Positions 17,037 to 24,669 of a stretch of DNA of 33,076 bases are shown here, piece by piece; the first letter of the stretch is position 1, and every line of letters begins with the position of its first letter. Source of the stretch: B33-G16 sp964611035 (GTDB taxonomy: Bacteria > Desulfobacterota > DSM-4660 > Desulfatiglandales > B25-G16); assembly GCA_964611035.1 (NCBI GenBank), contig CAZSWT010000037.1, positions 1 to 33,076 of the forward strand, read 5' to 3'. A program made the translations under genes and the position numbers. The notes beneath the pieces were generated by a model, which did not search any database, had not been told where the DNA came from, and worked only from the letters and a program-made list of their open reading frames with translations.

Positions 17037-17212
17037 GCCAGACCGGACCTTAAACACCGCGTGCATACTGTGATTTTTTTGGTCTGTCCTTTTACTTTAA
17101 CTCTCAAGGTTTGGAGATTTGGATACCAGCGCCGTTTTGTTTTATTGTGCGCATGGCTTACGTTATTGCCTACAACCGGTCTTTTGCCGCATATTTCACA
17201 CACCTTTGACAT
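17027..17212 (-). CDS. rpmB: 50S ribosomal protein L28 (zinc-ribbon form)
   Basis: bL28 is a small large-subunit protein. The 61-aa sequence starts MSKVCEICGKRPVVGNNVSH and carries two CxxC pairs (CEIC and CTRC), the zinc-binding type. The body HNKTKRRWYPNLQTLRVKV is the family core. An AAAGGAA about eight bases before the ATG is a plausible ribosome binding site. It is a lone gene convergent with rel; a longer plus-strand frame over the same DNA (16992-17240) is its shadow. L33 does not follow it, unlike in many bacteria. Confidence 0.95.
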   Translation of the reverse strand: MSKVCEICGKRPVVGNNVSHAHNKTKRRWYPNLQTLRVKVKGQTKKITVCTRCLRSGLAYK

Positions 17213-17312
17213 TTTATTATTTCCTTTAGTTTCCTATTGATTGTTTTGTCACGCTTTACCGCAGAGCTATGCGGAGAATGCCTATTAATTTCAACCTAAT
17301 CCCATTTAACAT

Positions 17313-17461
17313 GTAATGTCCGTTGTCCTTTGTCAGTGGTTAGTTGTATTTTTATTGTTAACCGATTATGTGATGTAAAACTCTTTTTACCTATTTAAAT
17401 GGGCTAACGAATTGTAAGGTTTTTTTGCTACAGACCACTTGCAACTATCAACGGACATTAC
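17313..17461. repeat. 149-bp element with 31-bp imperfect terminal inverted repeats
   Basis: The left arm (17313-17343) starts GTAATGTCCGTTG and the right arm (17431-17461) is its inverted match: 23 of 31 positions agree, including the first 13 bases, then TTG, AGTGGT and G. The interior is AT-rich without a gene. The right arm contains the stop codon of the flavoprotein gene (17458-17460). It looks like a small non-autonomous (MITE-like) element, though no target duplication was found. Confidence 0.6.
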
Positions 17462-18810
17462 CACTTAACAGATTTTCCCATTTTTAGCAACTCACCAATA
17501 AGAATATCTACCTCGTTTGTTATCAGATCGTATGCATTGCTTAAAGGGGGGCTAAAGATAGTTTCATATTGAGAGATTCTTGCTAAAGGAATCTCTTCGC
17601 CTATCATCAGAAGAACCCTCTCACCTATCCTGCTGACCTCCCGTGGACCCAACATTTGGACGCCAAGCAAGGTCTGTTTATTTGAATCAGCAACCAACTT
17701 AACCCAGAAATCTTCTCCATTAAACATTTTCTTTCGAGTTGTCGCCTTTCTAACAATTGATAAAACCTCCAAGCCCTCTTTCTTTGCTACAGTTTCTTTT
17801 ATCCCCGCAGATACAATAGTGGTTCCAAAAATTTCCGCCCCGAAGGTATTTAATGATCCCAAGAAAGGCACGGTATTAGCGAATTGAATATTTCTCCCAA
17901 TAACCCTTCCATTCCTGTTGGAGTGTGTTGCCAGGGCGGTGATTGTTTTTTCTCCATTTAACATATTCCATGCTTCAATGCAATCTCCACCTGCATAGAT
18001 ATTAGGATCACTTGTTTGAAGGTACTGATTCACTTCAATCCCTCCGGTTTTACCAATTTTTAATCCAGCATCTCGTGCCAGGTCCACATCTGGAATAATC
18101 CCTTTGGCTACAAGAACCCAATCTGCCTCAACTGTTTCACTATTTGAGAGAAAGAGTTTGATCTCATCTTTCCCAGACTCTGCTCTAACAACAGATGTAG
18201 AAAAGTACAGTGATACCCTTTTATCTTTTAAAACATGATAGAATTTTTCACCCATATCAGGGTCAAGTTGCTGGGAGAGGAGGCTGGCAGAGGATACTAT
18301 CATGGAAACAGACGAATAACCTTTTTTTATCAGTGTTTCAGCCATCTCTAACCCTATTATGCCTCCACCAAGGATAACAGCTCTTTTTCCTTTGGGCATG
18401 ATCGACTCTATCTTTTTAGCACTGTTTAATTCTGTGGTAAGATATTGAATCCTATCTCCAATTAAACCTGGAATATCCGGCATTTTATTCCTGGCCCCAG
18501 TATTAATTACCAATATGTCATAGGGTATTTCTTCTCCATCAACTTTAATAATCTTCTTTTCTCTATCAATAGAATCAACATTCTTTTCTGTATGCAAGCC
18601 TATCCTCTTTCTCTCAAACCATGGAGGTGTCGCATAAAACATATCATCAAAGGACAATATATCCCTAAGCACAAAAGGTTGTTCACATGGTGTATAAGCA
18701 GTACTATCCCTTCTTGTATAAATATCAATCTGTGCAGGGTTACCCAGAACCCTTAGGGTATTTGCACCGACAATACATGCACCACCGCCACCAACCATAA
18801 CAATCTTCAC
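17458..18810 (-). CDS. FAD-dependent pyridine nucleotide-disulfide oxidoreductase (CoA-disulfide reductase / NADH oxidase-like)
   Basis: The protein resembles the single-cysteine branch of the disulfide reductase family, which includes CoA-disulfide reductases, NADH oxidases and NADH-dependent sulfur reductases. With the GTG start at 18810 it has 450 residues. It shows an FAD-binding VMVGGGGACIVG at the N-terminus, the redox cysteine C42 in YTPCEQPFVL (same place as Cys42 of NADH oxidase), an NAD-binding ILGGGIIGLEMAE (about 146-156), the FAD-contacting DPNIYAGGDC and a C-terminal dimerisation domain. The frame continues upstream to TTG 18885, but those 25 codons look non-coding and AGAGG lies five bases before the GTG. 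The exact substrate cannot be told. The stop codon lies inside an inverted-repeat element. Confidence 0.85.
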   Translation of the reverse strand: MKIVMVGGGGACIVGANTLRVLGNPAQIDIYTRRDSTAYTPCEQPFVLRDILSFDDMFYATPPWFERKRIGLHTEKNVDSIDREKKIIKVDGEEIPYDILVINTGARNKMPDIPGLIGDRIQYLTTELNSAKKIESIMPKGKRAVILGGGIIGLEMAETLIKKGYSSVSMIVSSASLLSQQLDPDMGEKFYHVLKDKRVSLYFSTSVVRAESGKDEIKLFLSNSETVEADWVLVAKGIIPDVDLARDAGLKIGKTGGIEVNQYLQTSDPNIYAGGDCIEAWNMLNGEKTITALATHSNRNGRVIGRNIQFANTVPFLGSLNTFGAEIFGTTIVSAGIKETVAKKEGLEVLSIVRKATTRKKMFNGEDFWVKLVADSNKQTLLGVQMLGPREVSRIGERVLLMIGEEIPLARISQYETIFSPPLSNAYDLITNEVDILIGELLKMGKSVKW

Positions 18811-18907
18811 TTTGGCCTCTTTGTTTAAGATTGATTTTATTGTTAGTTGGAAGGTAAGATATACTCCATAAATTTTTAGATGCAAGAAAAAAATGAAAGG
18901 AGGCCTC

Positions 18908-19489
18908 TTGCCATTAGAATTTCATTCCCTAAGTCATGGCCGGATTGCCTTTGGCTTTTTTAACATTGATACCGATCTTCTCCTCTTGGAGAAACACTTC
19001 TTTTTTGCCCATTTCTTCTGTAATACGGTAGAAAAAATAGCTTCATGGAAGGACCATAAGGTGGATAATTTTGTCTTACCGGGATATGTAATTGAGAGAT
19101 CTAGGGATATAGGTAACCTTATGGGTGCAATCCATGGTATAGATCTAAGAGGCTTTATAGGAGCTGTTTATCAACTTTTTCCGTTTCCTCAGAGTCCTGA
19201 GGAGTTCAAGCAAAAATTGGATGGAAAAGCAAATAGAGCAGTGGTAGAAAAACTAATTAACCAATGGGGCCAACCAGTCAAGATTTTGGTGGAGGTAGAA
19301 GCTAAATCAGAGAGGGTAAAAATAGCTGAGCTTCTCTTTAGCAAGGCCGCCTTTCATGAGTTAGTGGCTTATGTATGGAAAGGTGGAATGCCTGGTTGGC
19401 AGGATAACCTCAGGCCGGACTATGTTATAGCAATGAAAAATGCTATTAACACAAGTATATCCCCTATTTTTGAGGATTTTGAATTGTGA
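18908..19489 (+). CDS. Uncharacterised soluble protein next to a RecA-like ATPase
   Basis: I do not recognise this family. It has about 194 residues from the TTG at 18908, chosen because a near-perfect AAAGGAGG ends four bases before it; an ATG at 18893 lies upstream of that ribosome binding site and is unlikely. The N-terminus (LPLEFHSLSHGRIAFGFFNI) contains a repeated FF/HFFF-rich hydrophobic patch but no clear membrane helix or signal peptide. The rest is mixed alpha/beta with DFEDFEL-like acidic end. There are no metal-ligand clusters or nucleotide-binding motifs. It is divergent from the flavoprotein and convergent with the ATPase gene (17 bases apart). Codon use is like the neighbours, so it is probably a real gene. 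Confidence 0.65.
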   Translation: MPLEFHSLSHGRIAFGFFNIDTDLLLLEKHFFFAHFFCNTVEKIASWKDHKVDNFVLPGYVIERSRDIGNLMGAIHGIDLRGFIGAVYQLFPFPQSPEEFKQKLDGKANRAVVEKLINQWGQPVKILVEVEAKSERVKIAELLFSKAAFHELVAYVWKGGMPGWQDNLRPDYVIAMKNAINTSISPIFEDFEL

Positions 19490-19506
19490 ATTTAGGTACT
19501 ATTTAG

Positions 19507-20202
19507 TTATTCCATTGCTAAAAAATTGTTTGGATCAAGCCTTAACATGATATCAGGTATAGGCTCTATGTCGTGGTCCTTTAAAAGTTTCAAGAAGATC
19601 CCTGATTCAGTAGATGATAGCTGGATAATAAGGCTGAATAGGTCGTCCAGCTTGTTACATGGAAAGGGAATCCCTTTTTCATTTTTCTCAGTAATATGCC
19701 TATGTGAGAGGGCTGAAAACCATACCTCGAGGTCAAATTCTTTCGCTATTTTTTTAAATCCCTCAAATATATCCCTGCCAGCATCAGCGAAATCAACACC
19801 ATCAATAATAAGGGTGTTTGGTATAAAATTAACCTCACTCACCAGGCTAGTAAGGCTTTTGTGAAGCCTATTAAGATCAAAGCTTTCTTTTAAATAGGCA
19901 AAGATTATCCGGTTTTTATCCAAGCGGGCGCGAGCCTCATGTTCATTTTCCATCTCCAGGACCGTAACAAGATCGTAGAGAATAGCATTATAATGCGCGA
20001 CAACTTTCTCTGGTGCATCCTTGAGGGAAACATGCACTAACTTTTCCTCACGAAAGAGCTTATCAAATGCAATATGGATGAGACATGAGGTTTTACCGAC
20101 ACCTGCCCGGGCTATGAGTACCCCTAAATTACCTTTGCCCAATTCTTTATAGGCTGAGCTTTCCAGTATCTTTAAAGGGCTGACCTTTAAAAAATCTTTC
20201 AT
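19507..20202 (-). CDS. RecA-superfamily (KaiC-like) single-domain ATPase
   Basis: This 231-aa protein looks like a single RecA/KaiC-type ATPase domain. Walker A is ARAGVGKTSC (residues 31-40), with alanine in place of the first glycine, and Walker B is TLIIDGVDF (about 130-138). A HVSLKDAPEKVVAHYN segment follows where KaiC-like proteins bind their target. There is no extra DNA-binding or membrane domain. The start is firm: GAGGGGGG five bases before the ATG. It stands alone between fusA and an uncharacterised convergent gene. Related single-domain ATPases are found in Desulfobacterota, but their role is unknown to me. It could be a signalling ATPase or an assembly factor; I infer neither. 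Confidence 0.75.
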   Translation of the reverse strand: MKDFLKVSPLKILESSAYKELGKGNLGVLIARAGVGKTSCLIHIAFDKLFREEKLVHVSLKDAPEKVVAHYNAILYDLVTVLEMENEHEARARLDKNRIIFAYLKESFDLNRLHKSLTSLVSEVNFIPNTLIIDGVDFADAGRDIFEGFKKIAKEFDLEVWFSALSHRHITEKNEKGIPFPCNKLDDLFSLIIQLSSTESGIFLKLLKDHDIEPIPDIMLRLDPNNFLAME

Positions 20203-20245
20203 GCTTCCCCCCTCTTTGGTTTTTATAAGCGTTTGTTAATATCAG

Positions 20246-20284
20246 GGGCTGGGGGAGTCCGCCTTAGGCGGATTGCACCAGCCC
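20246..20284. repeat. Nested perfect hairpin GGGCTGG...CCAGCCC
   Basis: Outer arms GGGCTGG (20246-20252) and CCAGCCC (20278-20284) enclose an inner TCCGCC-TTA-GGCGGA palindrome. There is no T-run on either strand, so a simple intrinsic terminator is unlikely. It lies beyond the ancestral end of fusA and just upstream of the ATPase gene. Confidence 0.6.
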
Positions 20285-20321
20285 AATTATAAAAATGGTG
20301 CTGAACGGCTATGATTTTTTA

Positions 20322-20624
20322 TTATATCTGGTTCTTCTCCAAATTAGTTGGTAGAAAAATGATTTACCAAAATACAACATATTGAAATTAAATGTAATTT
20401 CACCATTAACCTTTTTGATTAATTAGGCCATATTGTTAGGTGATAATGTTACTCCAGAAATTAAGTATTAACAGGAAATTACTTTTATAGGCAACTGCTA
20501 TGATGAGCCTGGTAGGTACCCATTATCGGAGTTGCTTTTAAAAGCTATACCTACTGAAATCATTAATCAAATAAGATTTAAGCCTTAATCTTGACCAACT
20601 AATTTGGAGAAGATCCTTATATCT
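20322..20624. mobile_element. 287-bp MITE-like element with 24-bp inverted ends and 8-bp target duplication, inserted in fusA
   Basis: Terminal inverted repeats at 20330-20353 and 20593-20616 match at 22 of 24 positions, with a perfect 18-bp core CTTCTCCAAATTAGTTGG. The outer ends begin GGTTCTTC and GGATCTTC. Immediately outside both ends is the same 8-mer TTATATCT (20322-20329 and 20617-20624), a textbook target-site duplication. The inside has no transposase, so it would need help in trans. An 8-bp duplication plus ends starting GGYTCTTC recall the ISL3 family, which is a guess. Its right end supplies the last codons and the stop of fusA. Confidence 0.85.
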
Positions 20625-22676
20625 TAATTTTAACTCCTCTTCTACTGATACAGGTACCTTTGAATATCTGGAAAACTCCATAGCAAATTCTGCCTTTCCT
20701 TGACTCATTGATCTTAAGGTTGTAGCATATCCAAACATCTCCGCCAGAGGAACCTCTGCCTCAACGGTTGTAAATACCCCATCTTCTGCCGAGCTCATAA
20801 TTAATCCCCTGCGCTGATTGATTGAAGACATTATATTCCCCTGGAATTCAGATGGACCCTCTACAGTTACCCTCATAATCGGCTCCAGAATCACAGGCTT
20901 GGCTTTAACATAGGCCTGTTTAAAGGCACCTATGGCAGCTTGAATAAATGCTCTTTCGGAAGAATCAACTGCATGATGTTGCCCATCATTAACCGTCATT
21001 TTTATCCTGAGAACTGGATATCCTATCAAAAGACCCTTTTTAAGGCAGGATCTAAAGCCCTTATCAACTGCAGGAATAAATTCAGTAGGGATGACGCCTC
21101 CTTTCACCGCACTTATGAATTCATATGTGCCTTCTTTTAAGGGTTCCATAAATCCGGCAACCCGACCATATTGGCCTGCTCCACCTGTCTGCTTTTTATG
21201 AATATAATTAAACTCCACCCGCCGTGAGATGGTCTCTCTATAGGCTACCTGGGGAATCCCTGTATCCACCTCAGCCCCAAATTCTCTTTTCATTCTTTCC
21301 ACATATATCTCAAGATGTAATTCTCCCATTCCGGAGATAATAGTTTGGCCGGACTCCTTGTCTACCCAAGACTGAAATGTAGGATCTTCTCTGATGAATC
21401 GGCCCAAAGCCTTAGCCATATTGGTATTAGATTTATTATCTTTTGGTGATACAGTCAGGGAAATCACCGGTTCCGGAACAAAGATTGAAGTCATCGTATA
21501 GTTTAAGATACTATCAGTAAAGGTATCCCCCGAAAAACAGTCAACCCCGAAAAGGGCAACAATGTCTCCTGCACCAGCCCTTGGGATATCCTCCATTTCA
21601 TCGGCATGCATACGGATGAGCCTCCCTACTTTGATCTTTTTCCTTGTTCTCGTATTTATCAGATCATCACCTTTTTTAAGGGAACCCTGATAGATCCTGA
21701 GATAGGTGAGTTGCCCATATGGGGTTATCTCCAATTTGAATGCCAAGCTCACTAAGGGTTTATTAGGGTCATTAGAAATTGATACTTCTTTTTCTCCCTG
21801 ATCCATGTCCAATGCACTGTTTTCTACCTCTGCCGGCGAAGGGAGATAATTTGTAACAGCATCGAGCAGAGGCTGAACCCCGATATTTTTATATGCTGAT
21901 CCAACAAAAACAGGTGTCAGCTGTCTCGAAAGTGTGCCTTTCCTTACTGCCTTAATGATCAATTCTTCATTTACTCTATCTTCGAAAATCGCCTCCATCA
22001 AGTCATCTGAAAACATGGAAACAGCCTCCAGCAAGTCCTCTCTTTTTGAGGTGGCTTCTTCAAGGAAGGCAGATGGAATCTGTCTTATTTTAAGGTTTTC
22101 ACCAAATGGTCCTTCAAAATAGATAGCCCTCATGGAAACCAGATCTATCACACCAGAAAAATTTCCCTCCAGTCCTATAGGTATTTGCATAAGCACAGCA
22201 TTATGATTCAACTTTTCCCTGAGCTGGTCTACTACACGATACGGGTTGGCGCCTGCTCTATCACATTTATTGATAAAAGCCATTCTTGGCACTTTATACC
22301 TGTTCATCTGCCGGTCAACAGTAATGGACTGGGATTGCACACCTCCTACCGCGCACAGTACCAGTATGGAACTGTCAAGAACCCTGAGTGCACGCTCAAC
22401 TTCAATGGTAAAATCAACATGCCCAGGTGTATCGATAATATTAATCTTATACCCCTTCCATTCACAGTAAGTGGCTGCAGAGGAAATAGTAATGCCTCTC
22501 TCCTTTTCCAGCTCCATAGAATCCATTGTGGCACCAACCCCATCTTTCCCCTTTACCTCATGGACGGCAAATATCCTTTTTGTATAGTAAAGTATTCTTT
22601 CTGTCAGGGTGGTTTTACCTGAATCAATATGGGCACTGATACCTATGTTTCTTAAGTATTGAATATCATCATCCAT
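20538..22676 (-). CDS. fusA: Elongation factor G, mitochondrial-EFG1/spdEFG1 type
   Basis: EF-G drives GTP-dependent translocation on the ribosome. With the ATG at 22676 (AAAGGAG just upstream; the 18 codons before it are not conserved) it has 712 residues. G1 is AHIDSGKT (15-22), the switch region reads HEVKGKDGVGATMDSMELEK, then the ERGITI block, G3 DTPGH and G4 NKCD. The HEVxGKDGVGATMDSMELExERGIT signature is that of mitochondrial EF-G1 and the related spd EF-G1 of spirochaetes, planctomycetes and Desulfobacterota. Domains II-V follow in normal order. The last 26 residues (KDLLQISWSRLRLKS...) are encoded by an inserted mobile element; before insertion the protein would have ended ELKLRYNKKS. 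Confidence 0.93.
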   Translation of the reverse strand: MDDDIQYLRNIGISAHIDSGKTTLTERILYYTKRIFAVHEVKGKDGVGATMDSMELEKERGITISSAATYCEWKGYKINIIDTPGHVDFTIEVERALRVLDSSILVLCAVGGVQSQSITVDRQMNRYKVPRMAFINKCDRAGANPYRVVDQLREKLNHNAVLMQIPIGLEGNFSGVIDLVSMRAIYFEGPFGENLKIRQIPSAFLEEATSKREDLLEAVSMFSDDLMEAIFEDRVNEELIIKAVRKGTLSRQLTPVFVGSAYKNIGVQPLLDAVTNYLPSPAEVENSALDMDQGEKEVSISNDPNKPLVSLAFKLEITPYGQLTYLRIYQGSLKKGDDLINTRTRKKIKVGRLIRMHADEMEDIPRAGAGDIVALFGVDCFSGDTFTDSILNYTMTSIFVPEPVISLTVSPKDNKSNTNMAKALGRFIREDPTFQSWVDKESGQTIISGMGELHLEIYVERMKREFGAEVDTGIPQVAYRETISRRVEFNYIHKKQTGGAGQYGRVAGFMEPLKEGTYEFISAVKGGVIPTEFIPAVDKGFRSCLKKGLLIGYPVLRIKMTVNDGQHHAVDSSERAFIQAAIGAFKQAYVKAKPVILEPIMRVTVEGPSEFQGNIMSSINQRRGLIMSSAEDGVFTTVEAEVPLAEMFGYATTLRSMSQGKAEFAMEFSRYSKVPVSVEEELKLRYKDLLQISWSRLRLKSYLINDFSRYSF

Positions 22677-22821
22677 CAACAGCTCCTTTTGTAAGTAATA
22701 CAGCCCTTTACCTTGAGTGTAACATCTCAACAGGACTCGCTCAAATGAAAGCCATGTTACATACTACCAATAGATGAATATAGCAAGGAAGAATTTCTTG
22801 AAATTGTAATAAAAAAAGATT

Positions 22822-22957
22822 GTAACCGTTCACGGGTTCAAAGGTTCACGGTTCAAAGGTTCCCCGCCAAGCGGGATCTTCGACAGAATTCAAGGGTTGT
22901 ATTCTTGTATCCAAACTACGTTTTTTCCCTAACCCCTCTGAACCTGTGAACGGTTAC
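22822..22957. repeat. 136-bp intergenic inverted-repeat element (GTAACCGTTCAC ends)
   Basis: Ends GTAACCGTTCACGGGTTCA (22822-22840) and its inverted copy at 22939-22957 match at 18 of 19 positions. Inside are a repeated AAGGTTCACGGTTCAAAGG phrase and a CCCGC-CAA-GCGGG hairpin. GATT flanks both ends (22818-22821 and 22958-22961), possibly a short target duplication. The end sequence also appears at 30478 (GTAACCGTTCATCG) and, diverged, at 27363-27745. It fills much of the 386-base gap between fusA and the XRE regulator, which holds no gene. Confidence 0.65.
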
Positions 22958-22989
22958 GATTTTAGTTTCACTAAAAATCCTATCTCCCA

Positions 22990-23018
22990 TTGACAGCAAA
23001 GCACAAGGGTGTTATGTT
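22990..23018 (+). promoter_or_regulatory. Sigma-70 type promoter for the XRE-cupin gene
   Basis: A perfect TTGACA (22990-22995) is followed after exactly 17 bases by TATGTT (23013-23018, four of six). The ATG lies 45 bases downstream. Confidence 0.65.
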
Positions 23019-23062
23019 GTTATTAAAATAAAAGCCTTCTTATTCAATTAAAGGAGAGGATT

Positions 23063-23752
23063 ATGGATGAGAAAAAAAGAGGTCCTGAAGCTGATAAATA
23101 TCAAGATTTTTTAGATGACCTCAGTCACTTTTCTGCAAAAGATGAAGAAAAATACCTTGCGGATAGCACTGGTAAAGTTCCTTCTGAAGGTGAGATCATT
23201 TTAAGGGTTGGTGAAACTGTCAAAGAGATTAGAGAAAAAAAGGGTTTGAGCTTGAAAGATATTTCCCAGAGAACAGGATTACAACCTGAGTTTTTAATGG
23301 AGATAGAAAAAGGAAAGATATCTCCACCCTTGGGTTCCATTATCAAGCTGGCAAAGGCACTTGAAATGAAAATGGGCTATTTTATATCAGGTGCTGAAGA
23401 CCTTCCTTACACAATTGTACGAAAAAATGACCAGAAGCTCATATCCAGATTTGACTCTAAAAAAAGCCATACCTATGGATACGAATTTATATCCCTGGCT
23501 CCTCACAAAAAAGACCCGCATATGGAACCTTTTCTGGTAACACTGGAGCCATCTGATGTTGAAGAACCTTCTTCTCATGATGGTCAGGAATTTATATTTG
23601 TCCTGGAAGGCATAATGGAGGTTCACCTGGGAGAAGAGACCCATCTTCTTGAACCAGGCGATGCTATTTATTACGATTCAACTGTTTCACATCTGGTAAA
23701 ATGTCATGGTAGAGAAAAGACAAAGATATTAGCTGTACTCTATGCTGAATAA
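23063..23752 (+). CDS. XRE-family transcription regulator with C-terminal cupin domain
   Basis: This 229-aa protein joins an XRE helix-turn-helix (about 50-108, GETVKEIREKKGLSLKDISQ, then RTGLQPEFLMEIEKGKISPP) to a C-terminal cupin_2 sensor domain (about 155-228, ending HDGQEFIFVLEGIMEVHLGE, then LLEPGDAIYYDSTVSHLV). Such proteins bind DNA and respond to a small molecule held in the cupin barrel, for example regulators of fatty-acid, amino-acid or polyamine use. The N-terminal 50 residues are charged and probably flexible. It stands alone with its own promoter and an AAAGGAGAGG ribosome binding site. The ligand and target genes are not evident from the neighbours. Confidence 0.85.
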   Translation: MDEKKRGPEADKYQDFLDDLSHFSAKDEEKYLADSTGKVPSEGEIILRVGETVKEIREKKGLSLKDISQRTGLQPEFLMEIEKGKISPPLGSIIKLAKALEMKMGYFISGAEDLPYTIVRKNDQKLISRFDSKKSHTYGYEFISLAPHKKDPHMEPFLVTLEPSDVEEPSSHDGQEFIFVLEGIMEVHLGEETHLLEPGDAIYYDSTVSHLVKCHGREKTKILAVLYAE

Positions 23753-23771
23753 GAAAAAAGGTAATAGTTAG

Positions 23772-23872
23772 GCCACAAAGACACTAAGACACCAAGATTA
23801 TTATATAATCCTTCAAACATCATTTTTAAAAAAAGACATAATCATTTCTTCGTGGCTTTGTGACTTGGTGGC
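23772..23872. repeat. Inverted repeat GCCACAAAGACACTAAGACACC...
   Basis: GCCACAAAGACACTAAGACA (from 23772) and the opposite-strand GCCACCAAGTCACAAAGCCACG (23851-23872) form imperfect inverted arms around an AT-rich centre. The phrase is built from repeated CACxAAG units, a kind of short intergenic repeat common in such genomes. It separates the XRE gene from the DUF1178 gene. Confidence 0.5.
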
Positions 23873-23905
23873 TGAATTTATACGAAATTTTTTATTGGTG
23901 ATAAA

Positions 23906-24325
23906 ATGATTGTATTTGACCTAAGTTGCTCAAATGGACACAGCTTTGAAGGCTGGTTCAAGGATCTCGAATCATTTACCAAGCAAAATTCCAAGGGAAT
24001 GATCACATGCCCCTTTTGTAAAAGTACAAATATAAGCAGGGTGCTCTCTCCGGTAGCCATCAAGAGTAGCCAAGGAGAAGAAAAACCGAGAGAGATTGAG
24101 CCTGATTATAAAAAACTCGCCACGGGTGTAATGAAGTATATAAAAAATAATTTTGACGATGTCGGAACTGATTTTGCGAAGGAGGCCCTGAAAATGCATT
24201 ATGGCGTAGCAGAAAAGAGGAATATACGGGGATCTGCTACAGTAGGAGAAGAGGAAATTCTAAAAGAAGAGGGAATAAAATTTATCAAGATCCCTCCTAT
24301 CAAAACTCAAGATGATGATAATTAA
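23906..24325 (+). CDS. DUF1178 family protein
   Basis: This small cytoplasmic protein (139 aa) of unknown function has a zinc-ribbon-like N-terminus. MIVFDLSCSNGHSFEGWF supplies Cys8 and His12, and MITCPFCKS supplies Cys35 and Cys38. The C-terminus ends in a conserved-looking RNIRGSATVGEEEILKEEGI segment followed by IPPIK, both typical of DUF1178. No ribosome binding site stands out before the ATG at 23906. The family is recognised from its N-terminal MIVFDLxCxNGHxFEGWF signature. Its role is not known, and the neighbours (a regulator and moaC) give no firm hint. Confidence 0.85.
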   Translation: MIVFDLSCSNGHSFEGWFKDLESFTKQNSKGMITCPFCKSTNISRVLSPVAIKSSQGEEKPREIEPDYKKLATGVMKYIKNNFDDVGTDFAKEALKMHYGVAEKRNIRGSATVGEEEILKEEGIKFIKIPPIKTQDDDN

Positions 24326-24369
24326 CAGTCTACCGATCCATCAAGGCCATCTATGTTTGAAATTGGAAA

Positions 24370-24470
24370 CCCTGGCCCAGACCTGGTTTGCTTGATTTAT
24401 TGCAACAGCTTGCACTTATAAATATTATTATCCCATCAGCATAATACATGGAAGTCGCACCAGGGCGGGC
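24370..24470. repeat. Copy 2 of the CCCTGGC intergenic repeat
   Basis: It begins CCCTGGCCCAGACC and ends AAGTCGCACCAGGGCGGGC, like copy 1 at 2221, and shares the internal CACTTATAAATATTAT stretch. It is followed by a CTTTAGTCACTTATA spacer and then by copy 3. No gene is present in this 344-base gap (24326-24669). Confidence 0.75.
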
Positions 24471-24517
24471 TTGAAACTTGATTTAATTTTGAATTCCCCA
24501 ACTTTAGTCACTTATAA

Positions 24518-24641
24518 CCCTGGCCCAGACCCGCCTGCCAGATGGCGGGCAGGCCTGGCCTATAATTTTAGCAGGTTGATACGAGCACATACGCCTTATA
24601 ATCTTAATAGTTTGATTTAAGTACATCGCGCCAGGGCGGGC
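24518..24641. repeat. Copy 3 of the CCCTGGC intergenic repeat, with the 24-nt palindrome inside
   Basis: It begins CCCTGGCCCAGACCCGCCTG and ends ACATCGCGCCAGGGCGGGC. The 24-nt palindrome (CCCGCCTGCC-AGAT-GGCGGGCAGG class) occupies 24530-24553. The spacer CTTTAGGCACTT found before copy 1 (about 2206-2216) follows this copy at about 24650-24661, just upstream of moaC, showing that copies 2 and 3 are a short tandem array. Confidence 0.75.
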
Positions 24642-24669
24642 TTTACCTCACTTTAGGCACTTCTATGCT

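Noticed and set aside
20246..20284. Strong nested hairpin as an intrinsic terminator of fusA
   Set aside because: No T-run follows on either strand; it resembles a palindromic repeat. A Rho-linked or RNA-processing role remains possible.
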